Source: an uncultured Oscillospiraceae bacterium
GTDB taxonomy: Bacteria > Bacillota > Clostridia > Oscillospirales > Oscillospiraceae
Length of the DNA stretch: 30,502 bases
NCBI GenBank assembly: GCA_934591725.1
Contig: CAKTPR010000013.1
Location: forward strand, 1-30,502
Direction of reading: 5' to 3'
The notes under the pieces were generated by a model, which was not told the DNA's origin, ran no database searches, and saw nothing but the letters and a program-made list of their open reading frames with translations. The position numbers and the translations under genes were made by a program. This document shows positions 6,866-15,377 of this stretch, in pieces. Position 1 is the first letter of the stretch. Every line of letters begins with the position of its first letter.

Positions 6866-9235
6866 CTATTCTTTGGTCATATACTGGGCTGCGGCGCGCA
6901 GCATAAACTTCTTCACGCCGACGCTCTCAAAGTTTATCTCTATCAGATAGTCCCCGCCCATGGGCGACATCTTTGTGATAACACCGCTGCCGAAGGCCTT
7001 GTGTCTGACGCTGTCACCAAGGGCGAATGTGTCCGTATTCTCCGGCTTCGGCGTCTCCGGCGCGGAGGCCGCGAAGCTCAGCCCCTTATCCTTGAAGCGC
7101 GGACGGTGCTGCGCCTTGCGCTCCTCCCACGTCTTTTCGCGCTTTTCGTAGGATGGTATATTCTTATGTATGTGCTCCTCCGGTATCTCGGAGACGAAGC
7201 GGGAGAGCTGGTTCATTGTTGTGCGGCCGAAGATCATACGCTGGCGCGCGCAGGTAAGGTAGAGTCTTTCCTTCGCGCGGGTGATGGCCACATAGCAAAG
7301 GCGGCGCTCCTCCTCCATCTCGTCCGGCTCTCCGATTGCCCGTGCGCTGGGGAAAATACCATTCTCCATGCCGACTACGAAAACCGTCGGGAACTCAAGT
7401 CCCTTGGCGCTGTGCATGGTCATAAGTATGACGCAGTCGGCGTCCGGGTCGTAGCTGTCCATGTCCGTATAGAGCGCGACATTTGCAAGGTAGCCCTCAA
7501 GGGTGTTGTCGCCTGACTCCTTCATATAGTCTATGATGCTCGTTTTAAGCTCGCGCACGTTCTCAACGCGGGCAATATCATCAACCGTGCCCTTGGTCTC
7601 AAGCGCAAGGACGTAGCCGGTTTTGGCAAGCAGCTCATCATACAGTGCGTCGGGCGTTGCTGTCTTCGCATACTCGCGCAGCTCTTTTATGAAGTTTGCA
7701 AAGTTCCTGAGCTTTATCGCCGAGCGCTGGAGCTCAGGGTAATTGTCTGCCTTGTCGAGTATCTCGAACATCGGGCATCCGTTTGCCTGCGCAAGCTCGC
7801 GGACGGTGTCGATAGACTTTGCGCCGATGCCCCTTGCGGGCACGTTGATGATCCTCGAAATGCGCAGATCGTCCGCTGGGGACGCAATGACGCTCAGATA
7901 TGCGAGCATATCCTTGACCTCAGCGCGGTCAAAGAAGCGCGTACCGCCGACGACGCGGTAAGGGATGCTGTTGCGCTTGAGGGCATATTCAAGCTGGTTT
8001 GACTGCGCGTTCATGCGGTAGAGCACGGCATGGTCGCGCCAGTTAGCACCGCGGCCGTAGCTGCCCATGATAGTTGAGACAACGAACTGCGCCTCGGCAT
8101 GCTCGTTATCCGCAGTGAAGAGCTCCACAAGGTCGCCGTCGCCGCGGTCAGTCCAGAGGTTTTTGCCCTTGCGCTGCTCGTTATGGCTGATAACGGCGTT
8201 TGCCGCGCCGAGGATGTGACCGGTGCTGCGGTAGTTCTGCTCAAGGCGGATGGTGCGGCAGTGCTTATGCTGGCTCTCAAAGCTGAGGATGTTCTCGATC
8301 GTCGCGCCGCGGAACTTGTATATGCTCTGGTCGTCATCGCCGACAACACAGATATTCCCCAATCCGCCGGACAGCAGCTCCGCGAGCCGGAACTGGAGAT
8401 TGTTCGTATCCTGATACTCGTCGATGAGCACATATCTGAAGCGGCGCTGCCAGTAATCGCGTACCTCGTCGTTTGTGTCAAGGAGCTTGACGGTGTTGTA
8501 AATAAGGTCGTCAAAATCCATGGCGTTGGCAGAGAAGCAGCGGCGGGAATACTCTGCGTATATGCGCCCGATCGTCCGGCGCCGCAGGTCGCCCGAAAGC
8601 TCCGCATTCCTGCTGTACTCCTCGGCGGAGATGCAGCTGTCCTTTGCACGGCTTATCTCGCCTATAACGGACTTTGCGGCATACATTTTATCGTCAAGCT
8701 CCATGTCCTTGATGATGTGCTTGAGCAGGCTCAGGCTGTCGGCGGTGTCGTAAATCGTGAAGCTGCTGGTGTAGCCAAGATTCTCCGCGCCGCGCCGCAG
8801 GATGCGCACGCAGGCGGAATGGAAGGTGCATGCCCAGATATCCTGCGCCTGTTCGCCGAGCATACTTTCAAGGCGCGCCTTGAGCTCGTCGGCCGCCTTG
8901 TTCGTAAAGGTTATTGCAAGGATGCGCCACGGGTCGACCGGGTCGAGCGCAGCGAGACGGCGGGCTCTGTCGCCCCCTGTTCTAAGGATCTCAAGCTGCT
9001 CCTCGTCAGCATCCTCAGGTATCTCGTCACTGTCACCGGCTCTGCCGTAACGCAGAAGATTCGCGATGCGGTTTATGAGCACGGTGGTCTTTCCGCTGCC
9101 CGCCCCTGCGAGTATCAGCAGCGGCCCCTCGGTCGCTAAAACTGCCTCCTGCTGCATGGGGTTCAGGTTCCGGAAATCACCGCGCACAACGGCTTTGCGC
9201 GCTTCTATGTAGTTTTTTTCAAAATCAGTCATCAT
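6866..9235 (-). CDS. pcrA: ATP-dependent DNA helicase PcrA/UvrD (SF1A)
   Basis: 789 residues from ATG 9235 (ATGATG). Superfamily 1A motifs are in order: Q motif LNPMQQEAVL, Walker A AGAGSGKT (43-50), motif Ia TFTNKAADELK, motif II DEYQDTN, motif III VVGDDDQSIYKFRGA, motif IV QNYRS, and motifs V/VI in MHSAKGLEFPTVFV and VAITRAKERLYL. The C-terminal ~50 residues form the Tudor-like RNA polymerase-binding tail (LGDSVRHKAFGSGVI). PcrA is a 3'-5' helicase in repair and replication-transcription conflict. An acidic insert of about 35 residues lies between Walker A and motif Ia. A longer TTG start at 9271 was rejected because it overlaps the -35 of a good promoter; the ATG then lies so close to the -10 that the message may be leaderless. 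Confidence 0.95.
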   Translation of the reverse strand: MMTDFEKNYIEARKAVVRGDFRNLNPMQQEAVLATEGPLLILAGAGSGKTTVLINRIANLLRYGRAGDSDEIPEDADEEQLEILRTGGDRARRLAALDPVDPWRILAITFTNKAADELKARLESMLGEQAQDIWACTFHSACVRILRRGAENLGYTSSFTIYDTADSLSLLKHIIKDMELDDKMYAAKSVIGEISRAKDSCISAEEYSRNAELSGDLRRRTIGRIYAEYSRRCFSANAMDFDDLIYNTVKLLDTNDEVRDYWQRRFRYVLIDEYQDTNNLQFRLAELLSGGLGNICVVGDDDQSIYKFRGATIENILSFESQHKHCRTIRLEQNYRSTGHILGAANAVISHNEQRKGKNLWTDRGDGDLVELFTADNEHAEAQFVVSTIMGSYGRGANWRDHAVLYRMNAQSNQLEYALKRNSIPYRVVGGTRFFDRAEVKDMLAYLSVIASPADDLRISRIINVPARGIGAKSIDTVRELAQANGCPMFEILDKADNYPELQRSAIKLRNFANFIKELREYAKTATPDALYDELLAKTGYVLALETKGTVDDIARVENVRELKTSIIDYMKESGDNTLEGYLANVALYTDMDSYDPDADCVILMTMHSAKGLEFPTVFVVGMENGIFPSARAIGEPDEMEEERRLCYVAITRAKERLYLTCARQRMIFGRTTMNQLSRFVSEIPEEHIHKNIPSYEKREKTWEERKAQHRPRFKDKGLSFAASAPETPKPENTDTFALGDSVRHKAFGSGVITKMSPMGGDYLIEINFESVGVKKFMLRAAAQYMTKE

Positions 9236-9242
9236 GTGTTCG

Positions 9243-9271
9243 ATTTTATCACAAGCGCGCCGCACATTCAA
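9243..9271 (-). promoter_or_regulatory. Sigma-A promoter of pcrA-fumarase-malic enzyme operon
   Basis: Minus strand: TTGAAT (9271-9266), 17-nt spacer, TAAAAT (9248-9243). Only 7 bases separate the -10 from the pcrA ATG, which has no ribosome site. Confidence 0.6.
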
Positions 9272-9325
9272 TGGGCTAAATGACGATTGCTAAGACATTT
9301 ATCCGCGCCGGCAACCCCATATTGT

Positions 9326-9354
9326 TTGACATTTACCCCGCGGGATAGTACTAT
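9326..9354 (+). promoter_or_regulatory. Sigma-A promoter of GH25 gene
   Basis: TTGACA (9326-9331), 17-nt spacer, TACTAT (9349-9354); divergent from the pcrA promoter. The leader to the ATG at 9394 is about 33 bases. Confidence 0.75.
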
Positions 9355-9393
9355 GTAAAGGTACATATTCCATTCCGGAGACGATTTTACCGT

Positions 9394-10416
9394 ATGAGAG
9401 ATTTATTCAGGCGGCTGTGGGAGAAAATGAACGAGCCGAAGACTGAGCGCGTTCTTATTGTCCTCCTGCCCTGCCTTTCCGTTATAATTGCGGGGCTGAT
9501 ACTTCTCCCCCGCCTGCGCTATTATTCCGCGCAGCGCACGGAGCCTGCGCCGACTGATGCTGTCGCCGCGTCCGTATTCGACGCACCCGCCGATCAGGAC
9601 GCTGCAGTGCTCCCCTCCTCCGAGGTTCAGCCGACGCCGCTTCCAGTGCAGACGCCGCAGCCGACGCCTGAGCCGGTCTATTCCCTTGAGCGCGGCTGGA
9701 TAGAGGAGGACGGCAAGCTATATAATTACGACGCTTTCGGCAGAATGCGCACAGGCTTGCAGCAGGTCGACGGCAAGCTTTATTACTTCGGTCAGGACGG
9801 CGCGAAGGCAAAGGCGCTCGGCATTGACGTGTCCTTCTACAACAAGGGTATCAACTGGCCGGCAGTAAAGGCGCAGGGCATTGACTTTGCGATACTCCGC
9901 GCCGGCGGCCGCGGCTGGGAGACGGGGCTTATCTATCCCGACTCCTGCTTTGCCCAGAATCTGCGCAACGCGAAAGCGGCCGGGATCGACCTCGGCGTGT
10001 ATTTCTACTCGACAGCCGTGACGGCCAAGGAGGCCGTGGATGAGGCCAACTTCATCCTGAGCTGCCTTAACGGCACGGAGCTTGAGTACCCGATATTCTT
10101 CGATATCGAGCAGTCGGGCGACTATCCCAAGGGGCGCTGCGACAGGCTCAGCAAGGCTGCGCGCGACGAGATAATTTCCGCCTTCTGCAAGCGCATAAGA
10201 GACGCGGGGTACAAGACGGGAGTTTATTCCGGGCTCTATTTCTTTGAAGAGCACGTCGCTTACAGTTCGATAGAGCCGCACATGATATGGCTGGCAAACT
10301 ACACCCGCGGCGGGCGTCTGCCGGACTTCAGCGGGCGCTACGATATATGGCAGTTTACAGAGAGAGGCACCGTCAACGGCATACGCGGTATCGTCGACAT
10401 GAATGTGATATTTTAA
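9394..10416 (+). CDS. Membrane-anchored GH25 lysozyme with cell-wall-binding repeat
   Basis: 340 residues. A basic cytoplasmic N-terminus is followed by one membrane segment at about 19-38 (signal anchor). A Pro/Thr-rich linker runs over 50-95 (PTPLP, QPTPEPV). One choline/glucan-binding-type repeat follows at about 100-138 (GWIEEDGKLYNYDAFGRMRTG). The GH25 muramidase domain spans 141-340, with LGIDVSFYNKGINW holding D145 and FFDIEQ holding D237 and E239, the expected catalytic acids. It should cleave MurNAc-GlcNAc bonds outside the membrane. A single-gene unit with its own promoter; a 15-bp hairpin follows. It could serve wall turnover or sporulation remodelling; there is no phage context, so it is not a prophage lysin. 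Confidence 0.9.
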   Translation: MRDLFRRLWEKMNEPKTERVLIVLLPCLSVIIAGLILLPRLRYYSAQRTEPAPTDAVAASVFDAPADQDAAVLPSSEVQPTPLPVQTPQPTPEPVYSLERGWIEEDGKLYNYDAFGRMRTGLQQVDGKLYYFGQDGAKAKALGIDVSFYNKGINWPAVKAQGIDFAILRAGGRGWETGLIYPDSCFAQNLRNAKAAGIDLGVYFYSTAVTAKEAVDEANFILSCLNGTELEYPIFFDIEQSGDYPKGRCDRLSKAARDEIISAFCKRIRDAGYKTGVYSGLYFFEEHVAYSSIEPHMIWLANYTRGGRLPDFSGRYDIWQFTERGTVNGIRGIVDMNVIF

Positions 10417-10436
10417 CATCTCGCCAAAGAATCATC

Positions 10437-10475
10437 TGAAGAGACCGGAGGTAATGATTCCCTCCGGTCTCTTCA
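10437..10475. terminator. Convergent hairpin between GH25 gene and sigF
   Basis: A perfect 15-bp stem (10437-10451 with 10461-10475) and 9-base loop lie between two converging genes. T-runs are poor on both sides, so termination strength is uncertain. Confidence 0.6.
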
Positions 10476-10492
10476 TGTTATAGTCTATTCAC

Positions 10493-11200
10493 TTATTCAA
10501 GCTTTTCGCGCAGGAGCTCCACAGCGCGGCGCTCAAGGCGGGATATCTGCACCTGAGAGACGTGCATGACTTTTGCGCAGTTCTGCTGCGTCATGCCGTG
10601 GTAAAAGCGCAGGGCTATCACCTGCCGCTCGCGCTCCGGCAGCGTCTCTATTGCCGCACGCAGCGCGACATATTCAACCAGCTTGTCCTCCGCGCCGTAG
10701 TCGCCGAGGACAAGCTCAAGCGTGAAGCCGTCCTCGCCTGTCTCGCGCTGGATGCTGTCGGCAGGCCCTGTCGCCGTCTCGGCAAAGGCGATATCCTCCG
10801 GCGCGATGCCCGTCTCGCGCGAAAGCTCCGACATCGTCGGCTCGCGCCCTATGCGCTGTTCGAGCTTTATGCGCGCCTGACGTATCTTCGCGGCCTGCTC
10901 CTTGATGCCGCGGCTCACCTTGACCGTTCCGTCATCGCGCAGGAAGCGGCGTATCTCGCCGGATATCTTCGGCACGGCGTAGGTCGAAAAGCGCGTGCCG
11001 TAGCCCTCGTCGAAGCCGTCTATCGCTTTCAGAAAACCGACGCAGCCGAGCTGGTACAGATCGTCTGGGTCGACGCCGCGTCCGAAGAAACGGCGCGCGA
11101 CGCTCCAGATAAGTCCGGAGTTTTCCTCGACCAGCTGCTCCGCCGCCTCACGGTCGCCCTGCTTTGCAAGACGTATCGCGTCGTAGATATCCCCGCTCAT
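10493..11200 (-). CDS. sigF: RNA polymerase sporulation sigma factor SigF
   Basis: 235 residues from ATG 11200, whose first bases overlap the spoIIAB stop (ATGA) with GGATGAG upstream; an in-frame ATG at 11221 is less likely. Region 2 (about 27-95) includes DPDDLYQLGCVGFLKAIDGFD and GTRFSTYAVPKISGEIRRFLRDD. Region 3 (97-145) is present, and region 4 (183-232) ends in MTQQNCAKVMHVSQVQISRLERRA. The GTVKVSRG signature is typical of the sigma-F/G group. Sigma-F is the first forespore-specific sigma factor and is held inactive by SpoIIAB. Gene order spoIIAA-spoIIAB-sigF settles F over G. Confidence 0.96.
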   Translation of the reverse strand: MSGDIYDAIRLAKQGDREAAEQLVEENSGLIWSVARRFFGRGVDPDDLYQLGCVGFLKAIDGFDEGYGTRFSTYAVPKISGEIRRFLRDDGTVKVSRGIKEQAAKIRQARIKLEQRIGREPTMSELSRETGIAPEDIAFAETATGPADSIQRETGEDGFTLELVLGDYGAEDKLVEYVALRAAIETLPERERQVIALRFYHGMTQQNCAKVMHVSQVQISRLERRAVELLREKLE

Positions 11201-11637
11201 CGCTGGCTCATCCGGGGGCATATGTATTTCTGCATAGTGACGGTCGTGCCCTTGCCGGGAGTTGAGCGCACACGGAGCTTGTCCATGAAGCTGCCCATTA
11301 TCGTAAAGCCCATGCCGCTTCTGTCCTCGCCGCCGGTACTGTATAGCGGCTCCATCGCTTTGTCGACGTTTTCAATGCCGCGTCCCCAGTCACGCACGGA
11401 TATCTCCAGCGTGCTGCCGCCGAGTATGCGCAGGCGCATACTGACGCGGCCTATCGTGTCGGGGTAGGCATGGACTATGGCGTTCGTCACCGCCTCTGAG
11501 ACGGCTGTGCGGATATCCCCCAGCTCCTCCATGTTCGGGTCAAGCTGCGCTGCGAATGCTGCTGCCGCCGCGCGGGCAAAGCCCTCGTTGCTGCTCCTGC
11601 TCGGAAACTCAAGCTTTATGTAGTTTGTCTCGTTCAT
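11197..11637 (-). CDS. spoIIAB: Anti-sigma F factor and serine kinase SpoIIAB
   Basis: 146 residues, normal length. GHKL ATPase motifs are visible: N box with E48 and N52 (SEAVTNAIVHAYPD), G1 box DWGRGI (83-88) and G2 box SGMGFTIM (107-114). The protein binds sigma-F and phosphorylates SpoIIAA. It overlaps sigF by 4 bases, coupling the synthesis of sigma factor and inhibitor, and starts 12 bases after spoIIAA with an AGGAGGAAAG-type ribosome site. Confidence 0.97.
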   Translation of the reverse strand: MNETNYIKLEFPSRSSNEGFARAAAAAFAAQLDPNMEELGDIRTAVSEAVTNAIVHAYPDTIGRVSMRLRILGGSTLEISVRDWGRGIENVDKAMEPLYSTGGEDRSGMGFTIMGSFMDKLRVRSTPGKGTTVTMQKYICPRMSQR

Positions 11638-11649
11638 TGTCTTTCCTCC

Positions 11650-11964
11650 TCAGCGCCCCAGTGCGACCGGGACGAGCCGGTCTATGCCTGAAGCATCTAT
11701 CACCCTCTGCGGCTGGCGCGCGGGGTTTTCGATCCACGCCCTGCCGCCGAGGTTCTTCATCCTTCTGCTCACCCGGATTATCACCGCGATCCCGGAGGAG
11801 TCCATGAAGCTCAGCCCCGACATGTCCAACGCGCAGTCGCGCGGCAGGTATTCGTCAAGCAGCTCGTCAATGGTGTGTATCGCGCAGCGCGCGGCGTGGT
11901 GATCGAGCTCCCCGGTGAGATACACCGTGAGCCGTCCCGCGCTGAAAGCCGTGCTTATGTTCAT
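11650..11964 (-). CDS. spoIIAA: Anti-anti-sigma factor SpoIIAA
   Basis: 104 residues from ATG 11964, chosen because GGGAGAGAAAGG precedes it; the frame extends upstream only through the valS terminator. This is a STAS domain with the conserved phosphorylation loop DMSGLSFMDSSGIAVI, in which S57 matches the serine phosphorylated by SpoIIAB. Dephosphorylated SpoIIAA releases sigma-F. First gene of the spoIIA operon. No SpoIIE phosphatase gene is in the window, and I could not find a convincing sigma-H promoter in the short space after the valS terminator. Confidence 0.95.
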   Translation of the reverse strand: MNISTAFSAGRLTVYLTGELDHHAARCAIHTIDELLDEYLPRDCALDMSGLSFMDSSGIAVIIRVSRRMKNLGGRAWIENPARQPQRVIDASGIDRLVPVALGR

Positions 11965-11978
11965 TGCCTTTCTCTCCC

Positions 11979-12019
11979 TTAAACAAAAATGACACCGCAT
12001 ATCGCTATGCGGTGTCATT
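11979..12019 (-). terminator. valS terminator
   Basis: A perfect 13-bp stem AATGACACCGCAT (11988-12000 with 12007-12019), followed on the minus strand by TTTTTGTTT. It sits 52 bases past the valS stop. Confidence 0.9.
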
Positions 12020-12071
12020 GTATAACTTTATATATGCAATTACGGTCGAAGCCTGTCAGCGGAACACGGAT

Positions 12072-14696
12072 TTATTTGCCGAGGTGCTCAAGGCTGAGCT
12101 TGAGGTTTTCAATCAGCGCTTCGAGCTTTGCCTTCTTGTCGCGCTCCATGTTGACGACGTTCTCCGGCGCGCGGGAGATGAACTTCTCGTTCGCAAGCTT
12201 CGCAATCTGACCTTCAAGCTGCTTTTCGGCATTGGCAAGCTCCTTGAGGATGCGCGCCTTCTCCTTCTCAAGGTCGACAAGCTCCGCCATCGGCATGAAC
12301 ATACGTGCATTGTCGGTGACGACGGAGACCATGCCGTCGGCGCTTTCGGGTGCTGCGTCCTGCACGCTGATATCGCTTGCATAGGCGAGCTTGCAGATGT
12401 AGCTGCGTCCGGCCTCGAAGGCTGCCTTCTTATCGGTTGCGATGATGAGGTGCGCCTTTCTGGACGGAGGCACGTTCATTTCGCTGCGGCGGGCACGGAC
12501 AGCCTTGATAGCGGCCATGACCATCTCAAAGTTCTGCTCATCCTCAGGGAAGCTCAGCTTCTCGCTGTACTCAGGATAGCGCTCGACCATCAGCGCCTCG
12601 CCCTCATGCGGCAGCGCCTGCCAGATCTCCTCGGAGATAAACGGCATGAACGGGTGGACAAGCTTGAGTATCTCGGTCAGCACATAGAGCAGCACCTTCT
12701 GCGCGGCGATCTTGGACTCCTCGTCCTCACCGTTGAGGCGGGGCTTGGTCAGCTCAATATACCAGTCGCAGTAGCTGTCCCAGATGAAATCATATATCTT
12801 GCCGGCAGCGACGCCCAGCTCGTAGTTATCCATGTTGTCGCAGACCTCACGGATAACGCTGTTGAGCTTGGAGAGGATCCACTTGTCTTCTATCTCAAGC
12901 TTTTCGGGAAGCTCGTTGCGGTCGATGGTGAGGTTCATCATCACGAAGCGCGATGCGTTCCAGAGCTTGTTGCAGAAGTTGCGCATGGCCTCGCACTTCT
13001 CGACGTAGAAGCGCATATCGTTTCCGGGTGAGTTGCCGGTGATGAGGTTGAAGCGCAGCGCGTCCGCACCGTAGGTCTCGACCATTTCGAGTGGGTCGAT
13101 GCCGTTGCCGAGGGACTTGGACATCTTACGTCCCTGACTGTCGCGCACAAGGCCGTGGATAAAGACGGTCTTGAACGGCTCCTCCTTCATCTGCTCCATG
13201 CCGGAGAAGATCATTCTCGCGACCCAGAAGAAGATGATATCATAGCCCGTGACCATGACGCTCGTGGGATACCAGTAGTTGAGGTCGGCGGTCTTTTCCG
13301 GCCAGCCCATCGTGGAGAACGGCCAGAGCGCGGAACTGAACCAGGTATCGAGCACATCCTCATCGCGGGTGATATTCTTGCTGTGGCAGCACTCGCACTC
13401 GGCCGCGTCCTCGCGGGATACAGTGATATGGCCGCAGTCGGCGCAGTACCACGCGGGTATCTGATGACCCCACCAGAGCTGACGGGAGATGCACCAGTCA
13501 TGCACGTTCTCCATCCAGTTGAGGTAGGTCTTCGTGAAGCGCTCAGGCACGAACTTGATGCGCCCATCCTTGACGACGTTTATCGCTTCCTTGGCAAGCG
13601 GAGCCATCTTGACGAACCACTGGGGGCTCGTGAGCGGCTCAACGACAGTGCCGCAGCGGTAGCAGCAGCCGACATTGTGGCTGTACGGCTCGACCTTGAC
13701 AAGGTAGCCCTGCTCTTCGAGGTCGGCGACGATGGCCTTTCTCGCCTCGTAGCGATCCATGCCGTTATACTTGCCGCCGTTTATGATCTTCGCGTCCTCG
13801 TCGATGCACTGTATCTGCTCAAGGTTGTGGCGCAGACCGACCTCATAGTCGTTCGGGTCATGGCAGGGCGTCATCTTAACGGCGCCGGTGCCGAAGCCGA
13901 GCTCGACATAGTCGTCCGCGACGATGGGCAGCTTGCGCCCGACAAGCGGGAGGATCGCGTTCTTGCCGACAAGGTGCTGGTACTTCTCATCCGCGGGGTT
14001 GACTGCGACGCCGGTATCGCCCAGCATGGTTTCGGGGCGGGTCGTCGCGATGATGAACTCCTCGTCGGAGTTCTCGATCGGATAGCGGATGTACCAGAAG
14101 GAGCCGGGGATGTCCTTGTACTCGACCTCGGCGTCGGACAGAGCTGTGCGGCAGTGCGGGCACCAGTTGATGATGCGGCTGCCCTTGTAGATGAGTCCCT
14201 TCTCATAGAGATCGCAGAAGGTCTCGCGCACGGCCTTGGCGCAGACATCGTCCATCGTGAAACGGCTGCGGCTCCAGTCGCAGGAGACGCCCATGCTCTT
14301 CTGCTGCTCGACTATACGGTCGCCGTACTTCTGCTTCCAGTCCCAGACGCGCTCAAGGAACTTGTCGCGGCCGAGATCGTAGCGGGTCTTTCCCTCCTCC
14401 TTGCGCAGCACCTCTTCGACCTTTATCTGGGTCGCGATGCCGGCATGGTCAACGCCGGGCAGCCACAGCGCAGCATAGCCCTGCATTCTCTTATAGCGGG
14501 TCAGGATATCCTGAAGCGTCGCGTCAAGGGCATGCCCCATGTGGAGCTGGCCGGTGACATTGGGGGGCGGCATGACGATGGAGAACGGCTTCTTATCGGG
14601 GTCTATTTTGCCCTCAAAATAGTGCCCGTCCATCCACATCTCATAGACCTTTTTCTCGACCGATTTAGGGTCGTACACTTTCGGAAGTTCTTTCAT
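12072..14696 (-). CDS. valS: Valyl-tRNA synthetase
   Basis: 874 residues from ATG 14696, preceded by GGAGAG; the frame is open through the T-box leader but the family N-terminus (MKELPKVYDPKSVEKK) starts here. Class I motifs are HMGH (52-55, in GQLHMGHALD) and KMSKS in GRKMSKSLGNGIDP. The editing domain (TTRPETMLGDTGVAVNP), a CxxC zinc-like pair (WCPHC) and a second CxxC/CECC group are visible, with the C-terminal coiled-coil arm (LVDLEKEKARILKELANAEKQLEGQ) at the end. It charges tRNA-Val and proofreads threonine. Single-gene unit regulated by an upstream T-box. Confidence 0.98.
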   Translation of the reverse strand: MKELPKVYDPKSVEKKVYEMWMDGHYFEGKIDPDKKPFSIVMPPPNVTGQLHMGHALDATLQDILTRYKRMQGYAALWLPGVDHAGIATQIKVEEVLRKEEGKTRYDLGRDKFLERVWDWKQKYGDRIVEQQKSMGVSCDWSRSRFTMDDVCAKAVRETFCDLYEKGLIYKGSRIINWCPHCRTALSDAEVEYKDIPGSFWYIRYPIENSDEEFIIATTRPETMLGDTGVAVNPADEKYQHLVGKNAILPLVGRKLPIVADDYVELGFGTGAVKMTPCHDPNDYEVGLRHNLEQIQCIDEDAKIINGGKYNGMDRYEARKAIVADLEEQGYLVKVEPYSHNVGCCYRCGTVVEPLTSPQWFVKMAPLAKEAINVVKDGRIKFVPERFTKTYLNWMENVHDWCISRQLWWGHQIPAWYCADCGHITVSREDAAECECCHSKNITRDEDVLDTWFSSALWPFSTMGWPEKTADLNYWYPTSVMVTGYDIIFFWVARMIFSGMEQMKEEPFKTVFIHGLVRDSQGRKMSKSLGNGIDPLEMVETYGADALRFNLITGNSPGNDMRFYVEKCEAMRNFCNKLWNASRFVMMNLTIDRNELPEKLEIEDKWILSKLNSVIREVCDNMDNYELGVAAGKIYDFIWDSYCDWYIELTKPRLNGEDEESKIAAQKVLLYVLTEILKLVHPFMPFISEEIWQALPHEGEALMVERYPEYSEKLSFPEDEQNFEMVMAAIKAVRARRSEMNVPPSRKAHLIIATDKKAAFEAGRSYICKLAYASDISVQDAAPESADGMVSVVTDNARMFMPMAELVDLEKEKARILKELANAEKQLEGQIAKLANEKFISRAPENVVNMERDKKAKLEALIENLKLSLEHLGK

Positions 14697-14716
14697 TCTC
14701 TGCTCTCCTCTCACAT

Positions 14717-14950
14717 AGAAAAACGCCCTGAAGCATATAGCTTCAGGGCGATAATTTACCGCGGTACCACCTGAATTCCGCATACTGCGGCACTCATGCC
14801 TTCCTTAACGCGAAAGCCACGCCCGGACTACACAGTCACCCTTCACCCGGGACGCTCAAGGCCGACCTTCCGCAGCGCTTCACAGGAGCTTTCACCGACC
14901 GCTCCCTCTCTGAGATCCGCACACCGCGTACTCCTGCCTGTCACAGCAAT
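14717..14950 (-). ncRNA. Valine T-box riboswitch leader of valS
   Basis: The ~235-nt leader on the minus strand contains the T-box core AGGTGGTACCGCGG (14772-14759), which forms the antiterminator and pairs with the uncharged tRNA end. It is followed by an 11-bp terminator (14724-14734 with 14740-14750) and TTTTT. Stem I shows the AGTA element and the GGTCGGTGAAAGC apical region. GAAG-GTC-GGCC around 14864-14866 puts a GTC valine codon in the specifier position. Uncharged tRNA-Val should therefore raise valS transcription. Confidence 0.9.
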
Positions 14951-14956
14951 GAAATG

Positions 14957-14985
14957 ATTTTAGCGCAGGCAGACAGATTTGTCAA
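14957..14985 (-). promoter_or_regulatory. Sigma-A promoter of valS T-box transcript
   Basis: Minus strand: TTGACA (14985-14980), 17-nt spacer, TAAAAT (14962-14957). It starts 29 bases past the trxA stop. Confidence 0.85.
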
Positions 14986-15014
14986 CACCTGCCGCGCAAA
15001 GTATTTTGTTTTGT

Positions 15015-15320
15015 TTACGCAAGCAGAGCCTTGAGCTGCTCAAGGTTATGCAGGCCGACGACGCCATTTACCGCCTTGCCGTCGCGGATGACGACGAGCG
15101 TCGGGATGCTGCTCACGCCGAAGCGCTGCGCAAGGCCGGGGTTCTCGTCCACATCCACCTTGCATATCTTGACGCTGCCCTGAAGCTCCGCATCGAGCTT
15201 TTCGAGCACGGGAGCCTGCATGCGGCAGGGGCCGCACCATGTCGCCCAGAAGTCCACAAGGCAGGTGCCCTGGCTTGTTTCGTTATCGAAATTATTCTCA
15301 TTCAGATGTGCAATAGCCAT
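15015..15320 (-). CDS. trxA: Thioredoxin
   Basis: 101 residues, near the family norm. The active site is WATWCGPCRMQAP, with the classical CGPC pair; the cis-proline loop is SSIPTLVV. It reduces protein disulfides in the cytoplasm. AAAGGAG stands 7 bases before the ATG. It is the last gene after a thioredoxin reductase-like gene and a glycosyltransferase on the same strand, so it may be supplied with electrons by that reductase. Confidence 0.96.
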   Translation of the reverse strand: MAIAHLNENNFDNETSQGTCLVDFWATWCGPCRMQAPVLEKLDAELQGSVKICKVDVDENPGLAQRFGVSSIPTLVVIRDGKAVNGVVGLHNLEQLKALLA

Positions 15321-15377
15321 AATGATTCTCCTTTATTTTTACAATTGCCTTTTTTCAATAGATTTATTCAATCTTTA

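Noticed and set aside
9266..9271. TTG start extending PcrA by 12 residues
   Set aside because: The codon overlaps the -35 hexamer of a good promoter and the extra residues do not fit the family N-terminus.
9394..10416. Prophage endolysin
   Set aside because: The GH25 protein has its own promoter and membrane anchor and no holin or phage genes nearby, so a cellular wall hydrolase is more likely.
11964..13031. 355-codon open frame on the plus strand
   Set aside because: Antisense to the valS 3' end and crossing its terminator; no recognisable domain.
13155..14774. 539-codon open frame on the plus strand across valS
   Set aside because: Antisense shadow of valS with low-complexity Val/Leu/Asp content and no ribosome site or domain; it also runs into the T-box leader.
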